Shown here: positions 8,655-17,440 of the stretch, piece by piece
Position numbering within the stretch: the first letter of the stretch is position 1
Layout: every line of letters starts with the position of its first letter
NCBI GenBank assembly: GCA_024233085.1
Contig: JACKQC010000011.1
Location: forward strand, 62,001 to 126,000
Source of the DNA: Akkermansiaceae bacterium
GTDB lineage: Bacteria > Verrucomicrobiota > Verrucomicrobiia > Verrucomicrobiales > DEV007
Direction: 5' to 3'
Length of the DNA stretch: 64,000 bases
Made by a program: the position numbers and the translations under genes
The notes under the pieces: generated by a model
Seen by the model: the letters and a program-made list of their open reading frames with translations, nothing else
What the model was told of the DNA's origin: nothing
The model's database searches: none

Positions 8655-9476
8655 GTGCGCCAGCTCCACGAGGCCTTCCCGCACCGCGATCCCACCACAC
8701 TCCGCGAGACAGAAGTCCTCGATTTCCTCATCTCCCTGCGCCAGAAGCGCCGACTCAAGGACTCCACCGTCAACCAGGCCGTCTGCGCCCTGCGCGCCTT
8801 CTACCGCGACCACCTCGGCCGGAAGTGGAGGGGCTGGAGCCGGATCAAGATACGACGCGACGAGCAACTCCCCAACGTCCTGAGCCGCGAGGAGGTCGCC
8901 CGCTTTCTCGGCGCGGTCAGGGAAGGACGTTTCCGCGCCGTCTTCACCCTGATGTATCACTGCGGCCTGCGCCTGGGCGAGGCCATCCATCTCAAGCCCG
9001 GCCACATCGACGCCTCGCGCGGCGTCATCCGCATCGTCGGCGGCAAGGGCGGCAAAGATCGCGAGGTGCCCGTTTCCGCGGAACTCGTCGAGCGGCTGCG
9101 CGCCTTCTGGAAGCGCCACCGCAATCCCGAGTGGCTCTTCCCCTCGCCGGGGCGCGGCTGGAAGAGCGCCGGTGCCACCCTGCCCGACGCCTTGCGGCGC
9201 TCCTCCAAACCGATGAGCGATTCCTCGGTGCAGGCCGCCATGCGCGCCACCGTCCTTTCCCTGGGCTGGGATCGGCGGACCGGGCATCGCCCGGTCACCT
9301 GCCACACCCTGCGTCATTGCTTCGCCACCCACCTTCTCGACGCCGGAGTCTCCATCCGCCTGGTCGGCCAGTATCTCGGGCACGCCTCGCTCAAGCCCAC
9401 CCTGGTTTACCTTCACCTGACCGAAGCCAGCGAGAGCAAGGCGCGCGAGGTCCTCGCGCACTTCCCGGGTCTCTGA
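8655..9476 (+). CDS. IS91-associated tyrosine recombinase/integrase
   Basis: This is a phage-integrase-family enzyme that breaks and rejoins DNA through a phosphotyrosine. The annotated start is a GTG (WVRQLHEAF). A core-binding domain with NQAVCALRAFYRDHLG leads to a catalytic domain with Arg in CGLRLGEAI, the Lys loop GKGGKDREVPV, HTLRHCFATHLLDAG, YLGHASLKPTLVYLHL and the final Tyr of LVYLHL. About 50 more homologous residues lie upstream in frame (SAKWWRDFQRHLDLGRLAPR) but lack a start. An ATG at 8486 followed by A8 would join them if one A were skipped. The true start is therefore probably 8486, with slippage or an indel. The transposase follows 22 bp later. Confidence 0.9.
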   Translation: MRQLHEAFPHRDPTTLRETEVLDFLISLRQKRRLKDSTVNQAVCALRAFYRDHLGRKWRGWSRIKIRRDEQLPNVLSREEVARFLGAVREGRFRAVFTLMYHCGLRLGEAIHLKPGHIDASRGVIRIVGGKGGKDREVPVSAELVERLRAFWKRHRNPEWLFPSPGRGWKSAGATLPDALRRSSKPMSDSSVQAAMRATVLSLGWDRRTGHRPVTCHTLRHCFATHLLDAGVSIRLVGQYLGHASLKPTLVYLHLTEASESKAREVLAHFPGL

Positions 9477-9498
9477 TCCGCCCGGCTCCCAGCCCGCC

Positions 9499-10593
9499 AT
9501 GCCCCTGGCTCTCGCCGAGGTCTTGCGCGAGCATTGGCCGCGCTTCGCGCGCGCCCACGCTCCGCGGCTCGCCGCCGCCCATTACCGGGCGGCGCGGGCC
9601 GTGCTGTCCTGCCGCACCGCCGCCCTCGGCGGGCGGCTCTGGCAATGCGCCTGCCACGCGCACGCCCGCCACTTTTCCTACCACAGTTGCAACCATCGCT
9701 CCTGCCCCCAATGCGGCGCCATCGATCAACAACAATGGGCCGCCACCCAGGAGGCGCGGCTGCTCCCCGGCGTGCCCTACTTCCTGGTCACCCTCACCGT
9801 GCCCGACTCCCTGCGCGGCGTTTGCAAAGCCCGCCCCGCCATCCTCTACGACCTCATCCTTCGCGAGGCCGCCGGGGCCTTGAAGGACCTCTGCCGGTCC
9901 AAACTCGGCGGCACGCCCGGGTTCACCTCCGTGTTGCACACCTGGGGCCGCCAGCTCCAGCACCATCCCCACGTCCACCTCGTCGTCCCCGGGGTGGTCC
10001 TCGCGCCCGACGGCCGCGAGCGTTATCCCGACAAGCCCGATTTCCTGGTTCACGGCGCGCCGCTGGCCGCGCGCTTCCGCAACCGCCTCGAAATCGCCCT
10101 CAAAAACAGCCATCCCGAGATCCACGCCGCTTTGGTGCGCGATCATCCCGACGTCTTCCGGCTCAAATGGGTCGCCGACGCGCGCCACACCGGCTCGGGC
10201 AAACCGGCCCTGCGCTACCTCGCCCGTTACGTTTTCCGATCCGCCCTCGGCCCCGGTCGCCTCCTCGGCTATGACGGGCAGGGCCGCCTTCGTCTCCAAT
10301 GCCACCAGAGCGGCGCCAACCGCCCGTTTGTCATCCTCCTGACCCCCGAGGAGTTTTTGAGGCGCTGGTGCCTCCACGTCCTGCCCAAGGGGTTTGTGCG
10401 CGTGCGCCACCATGGCTGGATGAGCGGCGCGGCCCGCAAAGTCCGCCTCCGCGTCCGGGCCCTGGTTTGCGGCCAACTCGACGAACCGGCGCCCGCCGTC
10501 ATCCTTCACCCCGTCCCCCGCTGCGCACGCTGCGGCGCGGAGATGAAACTCCTCGCCACCATCGAACCGCGCGGCCCTCCGCCCCGAAGATGA
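9499..10593 (+). CDS. IS91 family HUH transposase
   Basis: A 364-residue rolling-circle transposase. It has an N-terminal zinc-binding region with CHAHARHFSYHSCNHRSCPQ, then the HUH metal-binding motif in QHHPHVHLVVPGVVL, then GKPALRYLARYVFRSAL, whose Tyr residues supply the nicking nucleophile in the family. A C-terminal Cys pair (RCARCGAEM) suggests a second zinc knuckle. The length is normal for the shorter IS91 transposases. It nicks at oriIS, moves one strand and leaves no target duplication. It sits 22 bp after the recombinase gene, an arrangement seen in IS91-like elements of environmental bacteria. Confidence 0.93.
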   Translation: MPLALAEVLREHWPRFARAHAPRLAAAHYRAARAVLSCRTAALGGRLWQCACHAHARHFSYHSCNHRSCPQCGAIDQQQWAATQEARLLPGVPYFLVTLTVPDSLRGVCKARPAILYDLILREAAGALKDLCRSKLGGTPGFTSVLHTWGRQLQHHPHVHLVVPGVVLAPDGRERYPDKPDFLVHGAPLAARFRNRLEIALKNSHPEIHAALVRDHPDVFRLKWVADARHTGSGKPALRYLARYVFRSALGPGRLLGYDGQGRLRLQCHQSGANRPFVILLTPEEFLRRWCLHVLPKGFVRVRHHGWMSGAARKVRLRVRALVCGQLDEPAPAVILHPVPRCARCGAEMKLLATIEPRGPPPRR

Positions 10594-10922
10594 GCCACGA
10601 CCCTCCGCCTCCCCCTGACACCTCCCCAAAAGGCCGTCTCCGCGCCGGTCGCGTCTCTTCGCGCGCCTCTGTCGCGGTTTTCCCGGCACAAACACCGCGA
10701 TCCGGGCTGAAGACCCGCCTCTCGCGCCCCAACCCTCGGCCCGGCCTTCGAAGCATGAGCTTCGCGCCGCCGGCGCCAAGCTCATGGCCCCCGCGGAGCC
10801 CCTCAAAAGGCGGCTTGAAACCCGATCCCCACGCCAACGCGCTGAGGCTCAACGGAAAATCGAATCCGCAAGAGCCGCCGTCCCCGCGCCCCTGACTCCA
10901 CCGGCGGGCTCGTCCAACAACG
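10594..10922. other. Non-coding 3' region of the IS91-like element
   Basis: About 330 bp between the transposase stop and the oriIS-like hairpin. It is very C- and G-rich, with no frame that looks like a gene. Long 3' non-coding tails before oriIS are usual in IS91 relatives. Confidence 0.55.
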
Positions 10923-10952
10923 GATAGCAGTGAGGCAAGCTCACCTGCTATC
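10923..10952. repeat. oriIS-like terminal hairpin of the IS91-like element
   Basis: GATAGCA (10923-10929) pairs with TGCTATC (10946-10952), and inner TGAG (10931-10934) pairs with CTCA (10940-10943). The hairpin ends 7 bp from the GTTC junction on the 3' side of the transposase gene, where IS91 elements carry the replication origin. A GTG within it (10930) opens the 3' fragment of the split gene, so a truncated product might be made. Confidence 0.7.
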
Positions 10953-10959
10953 TTGGGGG

Positions 10960-12249
10960 TTCGGCGGATTCAATCCTTTCGCCACCTATGACCTGGTGAT
11001 CGGCGAAACCTCGGGTGACGCGGAGCTGGGGATCGTGTTCCGCGATTCCGGCAACGGCGACACCCTGGACGCCGCCGTGCGGTTCCGTGACGGAAAGCCG
11101 GAATCGATCCTCTGGAATCTCACGGTGGATGGCGAGGAGGCCGCCGCAAAAACCTGGCCGGTCCCGCCGGGCACTTCGGGGAAGAACCTCACCCTGCGCG
11201 TCCAGATGGCGGCGGTGGGTGTGAACCTGTTCCTGGAGTCCTCGGGCCGCTCCACCCTCGTCGCTTACCCCGATTTCCCGGAGCACCTCGATCTGCGGGA
11301 GAGCCGCAGGATGCAGCGCTTCTTCACCGGAATCCGGGCGCAGCTCGGAGCCGGTGCCGGGGCCTCGATAGCAGGCGCGACCGCCGCCCTGACCCCGGGT
11401 TCCGGGCAGGCCGACATCCGCGCCGTCACCAATGAGGAGGGCGCGCCTCTGCTGGACGGAGGGCGCCTCTGGTTCACTGTCACCGTGCGGGGACGCGCGC
11501 TGCCCCACCCCTTGCAAGGCGTGTTTTCGCTCGACCCCTCCGTGTTCGATCTCCGTTTCGAGGGCATCATCGTGTTCGACATGGGTGACGGCCTGCTGCG
11601 GAACGAGCTAGCCTCCCACCTTTTCCTCGACTCGAAGTCGGGGGAATGGCGGGGATGGACCACCGGATTCAGCGCTCTCGGCGGCGCGGGCCGGAACGAG
11701 GAAAAAACGATCCTCGCCATCTCATCCGTCAAGGACCCCCGGCGCGGCTTCTCCGTCATGAAGGCCCGTCCGATCGGCCTATCGGGAGCACACGAGGATC
11801 CGCACGGCATCTTTGACAAGGAGGCCGGAAAGTGGCGGCTCCTGCTCTGCGAGCACCACGAGAAATACCAGGCCGGTATCTGGGAAAGCGACCGCTGGGA
11901 TGGTGGCTTCACCAGGCTTGCGGGCCCGGTGGAGGAGGACAGCACCGGTACCATGATCCAGAAGTTCGGCGCCACGCGATACGCGCTCTTCGGCAGCGCC
12001 GACCGCAAGGTTTACATCCGCACGTATCCGGATCTCAAGCCCGCCGGCGAACTGGACATCGAGCTTCCCCCTTGGGACGACAGGTACGGCACGCGGATCT
12101 GGCCGAACGTGATCCCGCTTCCGGAAGGCTACCCCGCTCCATACATCGCCCTCATGATGGATCGCGTGAATGTTCCGGGAATGCCCAAGCCCAACTGGAG
12201 TTACGGGGCGCTCTACCTCTACCACGGCCAACCTTCCGCCGACCCGTGA
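10960..12249 (+). pseudogene. 3' part of the secreted beta-propeller, glycosidase-like gene
   Basis: The part after the insertion holds about 429 residues. A jelly-roll-like beta region (TYDLVIGETSGDAELGIVFR) is followed by blades typical of five-bladed GH43/GH32-like propellers: AHEDPHGIFDKEAGKWRLLL, YQAGIWESDRWDGGFTRLAG and ATRYALFGSADRKVYIRTYP. It ends NWSYGALYLYHGQPSADP. It probably bound or cut a carbohydrate outside the cytoplasm. Catalytic acids cannot be fixed by eye, so the exact family is open. Neighbouring AraC, glycosidase and sulfatase genes point to glycan use. It could still be translated from the GTG at 10930 but would lack its signal peptide. Confidence 0.65.
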
Positions 12250-12385
12250 AAACCGGGACACTCACCCTGGTTTGGTTCCCGGGCCAGATCCTCGCCGCGG
12301 AGCGCCTCCGAGGTGACCGTGCGGCTGGAGGCTCTCTCCAAAAGACGGCCCAATCGAATCAAGAATCTGGAACGGCCGCTCCGTC

Positions 12386-13246
12386 TCAAACTGCCTGACT
12401 TTCCCGTTCTGAACTCGCCCGAAACGCCGCGGGAGTCGTCTTGCGATACTTGGCGAGCATCCGGGTGAAGTAGTAGCGATTGGGAAAGCCGCACTCATCG
12501 GCGATCTGGTCGATACTGTGGCCGGTGTGGCGAAGCAGCTTCATGGCATGATTCAATCGCAGCTCGATGAGGTAGCGCATCGGGGGAAATCCGGTGCCTG
12601 ACACAAACATCGTCGAGAGGGTGCGGACGCTGACTCCGGCAAATCGGGACAAACCGTCGAGGGTGACCTTATCCCGCAAGTGTTGACGCAGGTATTCGAG
12701 GCAGGCGGGCAACCGGAGGTTGGCGTTCGCGGGAAGGAGGAGTTGTGGCAACGCATGTCGGTAAGCCAACAGGGCGATCTCCAGACCATCGAGCGGTGAA
12801 GCGGGAGACTTGACCCGCTTTGGCGAACGACCCGGCTTCGGACAGGCGCGGGCGAGCGCGTCGCGCATTCCGGCATCGGGACGAAGACGCACGATCCCGG
12901 GACGGCAAGTCTCGCGAGATCCACCCACATTGAAATGCAGATACCACTTGGCGAAGGGGCGATCGCAGTGGCTGTCAAAAGCGGTATGAGGCGAGATCAG
13001 ATACAAGCAACCCGGTTCCAATTCGTGCCGCAAATCCTCGAAATCAATCGTGCCGCCCCGGCTCAACGGCCAGTAGAGCCGCCAGAAAGCATTGGCCGCC
13101 ATGCGCAGGGACCAGCGTTCCAACTCGACATAACGGTGCATCAACACTTCGATGCCGGCGACCGGCGTATCGACGAAATGGGTGCCGAGAATCCGGTGCC
13201 GGATCGCGGATCGGGAGGGTTTGACATCCAGCGGAGCGCCTTTCAC
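12386..13246 (-). CDS. AraC-family transcriptional regulator
   Basis: A 286-residue DNA-binding regulator. The N-terminal ~170 residues are a cupin-like sensor (GCLYLISPHTAFDSHCDRPFAKWYLHFNVG). The C-terminal ~100 residues hold two helix-turn-helix units: LRDKVTLDGLSRFAGVSVRT and HSIDQIADECGFPNRYYFTR, the second being the AraC signature, ending YRKTTPAAFRASSERE. The start is a GTG at 13246. The gene is divergent from the putative glycosidase at 13327, with only 80 bp between, so it most likely controls that gene and the sulfatase in response to a sugar. The ligand cannot be told from sequence. Confidence 0.9.
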   Translation of the reverse strand: MKGAPLDVKPSRSAIRHRILGTHFVDTPVAGIEVLMHRYVELERWSLRMAANAFWRLYWPLSRGGTIDFEDLRHELEPGCLYLISPHTAFDSHCDRPFAKWYLHFNVGGSRETCRPGIVRLRPDAGMRDALARACPKPGRSPKRVKSPASPLDGLEIALLAYRHALPQLLLPANANLRLPACLEYLRQHLRDKVTLDGLSRFAGVSVRTLSTMFVSGTGFPPMRYLIELRLNHAMKLLRHTGHSIDQIADECGFPNRYYFTRMLAKYRKTTPAAFRASSERESQAV

Positions 13247-13326
13247 GGTTGCAGGATCAGATACAAGTCCGGCCGTGCCAAGACATTTCCTTTTCCCTTG
13301 CCGGGAGGTATTCTCGACCCATCTCC

Positions 13327-14460
13327 ATGAAAACCCTTCCCCTCCTGATCACCACCTCATGGCTGGCCATCGCCGGCATCACCGTTCGTGGCGCCGAAGA
13401 CAGCGGGTTCCCTGAATTCTCCTGGGACCACGTGCCACTGTATGCGCACCTCGCCATTGGAGACGGGTTGAAGCAGGAGGAATACGACTTCCTGGCCGAA
13501 CATTTCGACCTAATCGCCTTCACCGGCGGCACGGTAAAGGATGGCAGCGTGGAGCCGAACATTGCGGCGGGAGCAAAGGCGATCAAAGAGCGCAATCCAA
13601 AGGCGAAGGTCATCTTTTACTGGGCTTCCGATATGCCGAAACCGCAGTGGAGGCTCTCGAACGCGACCTTCCCCGATGGTGGCTATCTCCCGGCGAAGAA
13701 GGGCGGAAGGGACAGCCAGCAGTTTGATGTCCGTCGTCAGGAGGTGCGCGACTGGTGGTCCGGCATCGCCGGCAAGGCGGTGAGCGACTATGGCTGCGAC
13801 GGCATTTTCGTGGATGGATTGACGGCGGGCGTGAAGGACGGCCCGTGGAGCAAGATGTTCGGCCCGGAACAAGCGGAGGCGATGGACCGGGGAATGCTGA
13901 AGATGATCCAGCAGGCGCGGGAAAAGATGGGGCCGGACAAGCTCATTCTGTTCAATCCGCTGCATGGCTACGACCAGGATCACCCCGGACTCGGCGAGCA
14001 ATACCTGCCATTCACAGATGGAGCGATGGTGGATGACTTCGACCGCAATCAGAGCCGCCAGCAAAGCCCCGAATACATGGCCAACACCATCGAGACGATG
14101 CACAAGGCGGCAAAGGACGGCAAGATCGTCGTCTTCAAAGGCTGGCCGAAATTCACCTGGCACACCTCGCCCGAGATCATGAAGAAGCCGCGCGAAGAAC
14201 AGCTCCGCCTCGCCCGCGAACAGATCACCTTTCCGCTCGCCTGCTTCCTCGTGGGTGCGGAGCGTCACTGTTACTTCTGCTACACCTGGGGATGGCTGGG
14301 CGAGTACGGCACCTTCGACCGGTATCCCGAATTCGATCAGAAGCTCGGTGCCCCGAAAGGCGAGGCCACCCGCGAGGGCTGGACTTTCCGCCGGGAATTC
14401 GAGCACGCCTCGGTCCTGGTGGACGTGGAGAAAAAGACCGGGAAGATCGATTGGAAGTGA
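13327..14460 (+). CDS. Secreted putative glycoside hydrolase (GHL15-like TIM barrel)
   Basis: A 377-residue protein with a signal peptide (MKTLPLLITTSWLAIAGITVRG). The start ATG at 13327 follows ATCTCC and fits the leader. The mature part has features of a hypothetical glycosidase TIM barrel: EEYDFLAEHFDLIAFTGG, PKAKVIFYWASDMPKPQW, SDYGCDGIFVDGLTAGV with likely active-site Asp at a strand end, and MVDDFDRN, FKGWPKF, CYTWGWLGEYGTFDRYPEFD in later strands. This resembles Pfam GHL15. It probably acts in the periplasm or outside on a polysaccharide. It is divergent from an AraC regulator and followed by a sulfatase, suggesting a sulfated substrate. Catalytic function has not been shown for this family. 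Confidence 0.72.
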   Translation: MKTLPLLITTSWLAIAGITVRGAEDSGFPEFSWDHVPLYAHLAIGDGLKQEEYDFLAEHFDLIAFTGGTVKDGSVEPNIAAGAKAIKERNPKAKVIFYWASDMPKPQWRLSNATFPDGGYLPAKKGGRDSQQFDVRRQEVRDWWSGIAGKAVSDYGCDGIFVDGLTAGVKDGPWSKMFGPEQAEAMDRGMLKMIQQAREKMGPDKLILFNPLHGYDQDHPGLGEQYLPFTDGAMVDDFDRNQSRQQSPEYMANTIETMHKAAKDGKIVVFKGWPKFTWHTSPEIMKKPREEQLRLAREQITFPLACFLVGAERHCYFCYTWGWLGEYGTFDRYPEFDQKLGAPKGEATREGWTFRREFEHASVLVDVEKKTGKIDWK

Positions 14461-14487
14461 TCCTCTGGAAGCGACACGACCGCCGAT

Positions 14488-14524
14488 CGAACCCTGTTGA
14501 GTCGGAGACCCAACCCTGTTGAAT
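14488..14524. repeat. Dispersed CAACCCTGTTG repeat, two direct units (site A)
   Basis: Two units read CGAACCCTGTTGAGTC and ACCCAACCCTGTTGAATC in the same orientation, separated by GGAG. They lie between the glycosidase stop (14460) and the sulfatase start (14543), inside the likely sulfatase leader. The pairing of arms is imperfect at this site. Confidence 0.8.
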
Positions 14525-14542
14525 CAACATTCCCTCACCGCC

Positions 14543-15937
14543 ATGAAACGTCGCCTCCTCGCGCTCCTGCTCGTGTTTTCAGGAACTTGGCCGGCACTCG
14601 CCACCGCCGATTCCGCAAAGCCGAACATCGTCTTCATCTTCGCCGATGACTGGGGCTGGGGCGACTTGTCGTGCCACGGGCATCCGTATCTGAAGACGCC
14701 GAATATCGACCGGCTCGCGAGCGAGGGCACCGACTTCCAGCGTTTCACGGTCGCGAGCGGTGTTTGTTCGCCAAGCCGGACTGCGGTGATGACGGGTCAC
14801 TTTCCGGCGCGCTACCACATCGACGGCCACTTCGCCTGGGTGCCGCAGAACGAAAAACGCGGCATGCCGGATTGGCTCGATCCCAAGGCCCCCACCCTGC
14901 CGCGGATGCTGCAATCGGCGGGCTACCGCACCGCCCACTACGGGAAGTGGCACCTGTCGAACGACATGATCGTCGATTCTCCGACGCCCGACGCCTATGG
15001 CTACGACGAATACGGCGCCTTCAACTGCTCCGGCGAGCAGATGCCCGTACATGAGGACGCGCGGCACGCCATCGCCTTCATGGAAAAAAGCGTGACGGCA
15101 AAGAAGCCGTTCTTCATCAACCTCTGGATGCACGAGCCGCACACGCCCTTTCACACCGTGCCGAAATACGAGTGGCGTTTCCGCGACATGATGAGTCGCG
15201 AGGATCAGATCTATGCCTCGGTCATTTCCCACGCGGATGACCGCATTGGCGAGGTGCTGGCCGCTCTCGACCGATTGAAGCTGACGGACAATACCCTGGT
15301 CATCTTCAGCTCCGACAACGGTCCGGCGCGGGCGGCGAAACCGACGCCGCTGGAACTACAATACGACACCGCCACCGGTGCCGGCTGGGGGATTGCGGCG
15401 TCTAAAGGCATCACGGCGGGCCGGAAAGGCTACAAGGCATCGCTCTTCGAAGGCGGCATCAATGTGCCTTTCATCGCCCGCTGGCCGGGCCGGATCGCCG
15501 CCGGAAAGATCGATTCGCAGTCGCTCATCTCCGCCGTGGACCTGTTGCCGACCTTCTGTGAACTCGCCGGCGCGCCGCTTCCGGCCGGTTACGAACCGGA
15601 TGGCGTCAGCCAGGTGTCGACACTGCTGGGACGTGCCGCCCCCGAGCGCGCCAAGCCGCTGTTCTGGCGCATCGATGCCGCCTGGCCGCCGCGACAGGAA
15701 GCGCCCGACCACTGGGCCAGATACGTCGTGGTGGACTCGCATTGGAAGCTGCTGGTGAACACCGATGGCAGCCATTCGGAACTCTACGATTTGCAGAAAG
15801 ATCCCTTGGAAAAGGACGACCTGAGCGCTTCACAACCCGAGGTGGCCACGTCGCTGCGCCGGAAACTCGACGACTGGCGAAACACCCTGCCCGAGCAACC
15901 GAGCGGCGACGTTTTTTCCTCGGAAAGAACGCGGTGA
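14543..15937 (+). CDS. Secreted sulfatase (Cys-type, arylsulfatase family)
   Basis: A 464-residue type I sulfatase that removes sulfate esters from glycans or small substrates. Signal peptide residues 1-22 end TWPALATA. Metal ligands are in FADDWGWGD (Asp35, Asp36). The formylglycine site is Cys75 in VCSPSRTAVMTG, so activity needs a formylglycine-generating enzyme. HYGKWHL supplies active-site basic residues and FSSDNGPARAAKPT the second metal pair. The C-terminal end has the usual ELYDLQKDPLEKDDLS block. The ATG at 14543 is chosen because it opens the signal peptide; an upstream TTG is less fitting. It sits 82 bp after the glycosidase gene with repeat site A between, likely in the same glycan locus. 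Confidence 0.93.
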   Translation: MKRRLLALLLVFSGTWPALATADSAKPNIVFIFADDWGWGDLSCHGHPYLKTPNIDRLASEGTDFQRFTVASGVCSPSRTAVMTGHFPARYHIDGHFAWVPQNEKRGMPDWLDPKAPTLPRMLQSAGYRTAHYGKWHLSNDMIVDSPTPDAYGYDEYGAFNCSGEQMPVHEDARHAIAFMEKSVTAKKPFFINLWMHEPHTPFHTVPKYEWRFRDMMSREDQIYASVISHADDRIGEVLAALDRLKLTDNTLVIFSSDNGPARAAKPTPLELQYDTATGAGWGIAASKGITAGRKGYKASLFEGGINVPFIARWPGRIAAGKIDSQSLISAVDLLPTFCELAGAPLPAGYEPDGVSQVSTLLGRAAPERAKPLFWRIDAAWPPRQEAPDHWARYVVVDSHWKLLVNTDGSHSELYDLQKDPLEKDDLSASQPEVATSLRRKLDDWRNTLPEQPSGDVFSSERTR

Positions 15938-15982
15938 GGCCGTGACTCCCCGTTGCTCATTCCACGGTTTTTCAACCGTCTC

Positions 15983-17389
15983 CTAAGCGCCAAAGAAGGC
16001 CCGGCAGATGGCCACGGCCACGAGCAGGCCAGTGGCGTCCGCGCAGAGGCCGGCGGCGAGGGCGTGGCGGGTGCGACGGATCGCCACGCTGCCGAAATAG
16101 ACGGCCAACACGTAGAAAGTCGTCTCGGTCGAGCCATACATCGTGGCGGCGGCGTATTTCTTCCACACCGCCAGCGTGTCGTTGGTGAGCAGGTCGGCCA
16201 GCACTCCCTGGCTGCCCGAGCCGCTGAGCGGACGCATCAGGGCCATCGGCAGCAGCTCCGCCGGAAACCGGATGAGGTCCAGCACCGGCGTCAACAATCG
16301 CTGAGCCAGCGGCAGCGCGCCCGAGTATCGCATCGCCGCCAGCGCCGTCAGCATCGCCACCAGAAAGGGCATGATCCGGATAACGACCTGAAACCCCTCG
16401 CGCGCCCCCTCCACAAATTCCTCGTAAACCTTCAACCCGCGCGCGAAGGCGAACACCGCGAAAAACAGCAGCATGAAGGGAATCGCCGCCACGGAAAAGG
16501 CCCCCAAACCCCGCACCCACAGGGCCGGTTCGCCCGGGGGCGCGACCCTTGCCGTCGAAGCCGGCGCGGCGTCGAGCTGACGGACGGCCTCGTCGAGCCC
16601 GAGCGCATGCTGGAGCGCCGCGCGCCGCGCGGGAAAGGTCTCGAGCAAAATCGTGCCGAGAAACAACACGCCAACCGCCGTCAGCAACACCCAGCCCCGC
16701 GTTCCGATCGACCGGAGTTTCGGCGCTTTCGTTTCGTCATCGTCACCGTCCACGGCGGCGGATTCCTCTTCACGATTCTCGGACGCCTCACGAGCCGGGT
16801 CGATTCGGAACATCGGCAGCCGCTGAAAGATTTTCGACGTCGCGATGCCGACGATCTGGGCGCAGAGGGCGGAAACCAGCGTGGTCCCGACGATGGCATA
16901 CGGATTGGCGACGCCGCGCGCCGCCAGCAAGCCGATCGCCGTGGCCGGGATCAGGGTGATGGCGCTGGTGTTGATCGCCAGGAAGGTGCACATCGCGTTC
17001 GACGCCGTGCCCTTGTGCGGGTTGAGGTCGTCGAGGTGTCTCATGGCCTTGAGCCCGAGCGGTGTCGCGGCGTTGCCGAGCCCGAGAAAATTCGCCGCCA
17101 TGTTCATGATCATCGCGCCCATCGCGGGATGATCGGGCGGCACATCGGGAAAAAGCCGCCGCATGACCGGCCGGATCAGCCGCGAAAGCAGGTTCACGGC
17201 GCCGCTTTTCTCCGCCAGGCGCATGATGCCGAGGAACAGCATCAGGATGCCCGCGAGCGGCAGCGCGATGGACATGACCCCGGCCTCGACCTGGGCGAGG
17301 ATGCCTTTCACCAGCGCCTCCATGCGGCCCATGAGCGCCGCCACCGCGACACCGATCAGGATCAGGGCCAGCCAGATGTAGTTGAGCAT
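15983..17389 (-). CDS. SpmA-SpmB fusion, nucleoside-recognition domain membrane protein
   Basis: A 468-residue inner-membrane protein with about ten hydrophobic segments. The first half matches SpmA (IMNMAANFLGLGNAATPLGL and KGTASNAMCTFLAINTSAIT). The second half, from about residue 300 (FVEGAREGFQVVIRIMPFLV) to SQGVLADLLTNDTLAVWKK and GSTETTFYVLAVYFGSV, matches SpmB. A charged cytoplasmic loop joins the halves. In Bacillus the two proteins act in spore dehydration; in non-spore formers the fused form is common and its substrate is unknown. The ATG at 17389 gives MLNYIWLAL; an upstream TTG would add three residues. It follows the DUF167 gene by 52 bp on the same strand. Confidence 0.9.
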   Translation of the reverse strand: MLNYIWLALILIGVAVAALMGRMEALVKGILAQVEAGVMSIALPLAGILMLFLGIMRLAEKSGAVNLLSRLIRPVMRRLFPDVPPDHPAMGAMIMNMAANFLGLGNAATPLGLKAMRHLDDLNPHKGTASNAMCTFLAINTSAITLIPATAIGLLAARGVANPYAIVGTTLVSALCAQIVGIATSKIFQRLPMFRIDPAREASENREEESAAVDGDDDETKAPKLRSIGTRGWVLLTAVGVLFLGTILLETFPARRAALQHALGLDEAVRQLDAAPASTARVAPPGEPALWVRGLGAFSVAAIPFMLLFFAVFAFARGLKVYEEFVEGAREGFQVVIRIMPFLVAMLTALAAMRYSGALPLAQRLLTPVLDLIRFPAELLPMALMRPLSGSGSQGVLADLLTNDTLAVWKKYAAATMYGSTETTFYVLAVYFGSVAIRRTRHALAAGLCADATGLLVAVAICRAFFGA

Positions 17390-17440
17390 GGCCAGCAAGC
17401 TTGGCGGGTTTTGGCGGGATTGACAGGATTTTTTTCCCGA

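Larger units (their letters stand above)
8404..10959 (+). mobile_element. IS91-like element with tyrosine recombinase, about 2556 bp
   Basis: The element is defined by the repaired reading frame: everything between codons TGG (8401) and TTC (10960) is inserted, with 2-3 bp of ambiguity because both junctions share GGTT. It carries a tyrosine recombinase and an IS91-type HUH transposase on the + strand. There is no target duplication, as expected for this rolling-circle family. The right end, downstream of the transposase, abuts GTTC (10959-10962), the complement of the GAAC target known for IS91. It also has an oriIS-like hairpin at 10923-10952. The left (terIS) end begins near GTTGAACGGAGCC. 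Confidence 0.85.
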
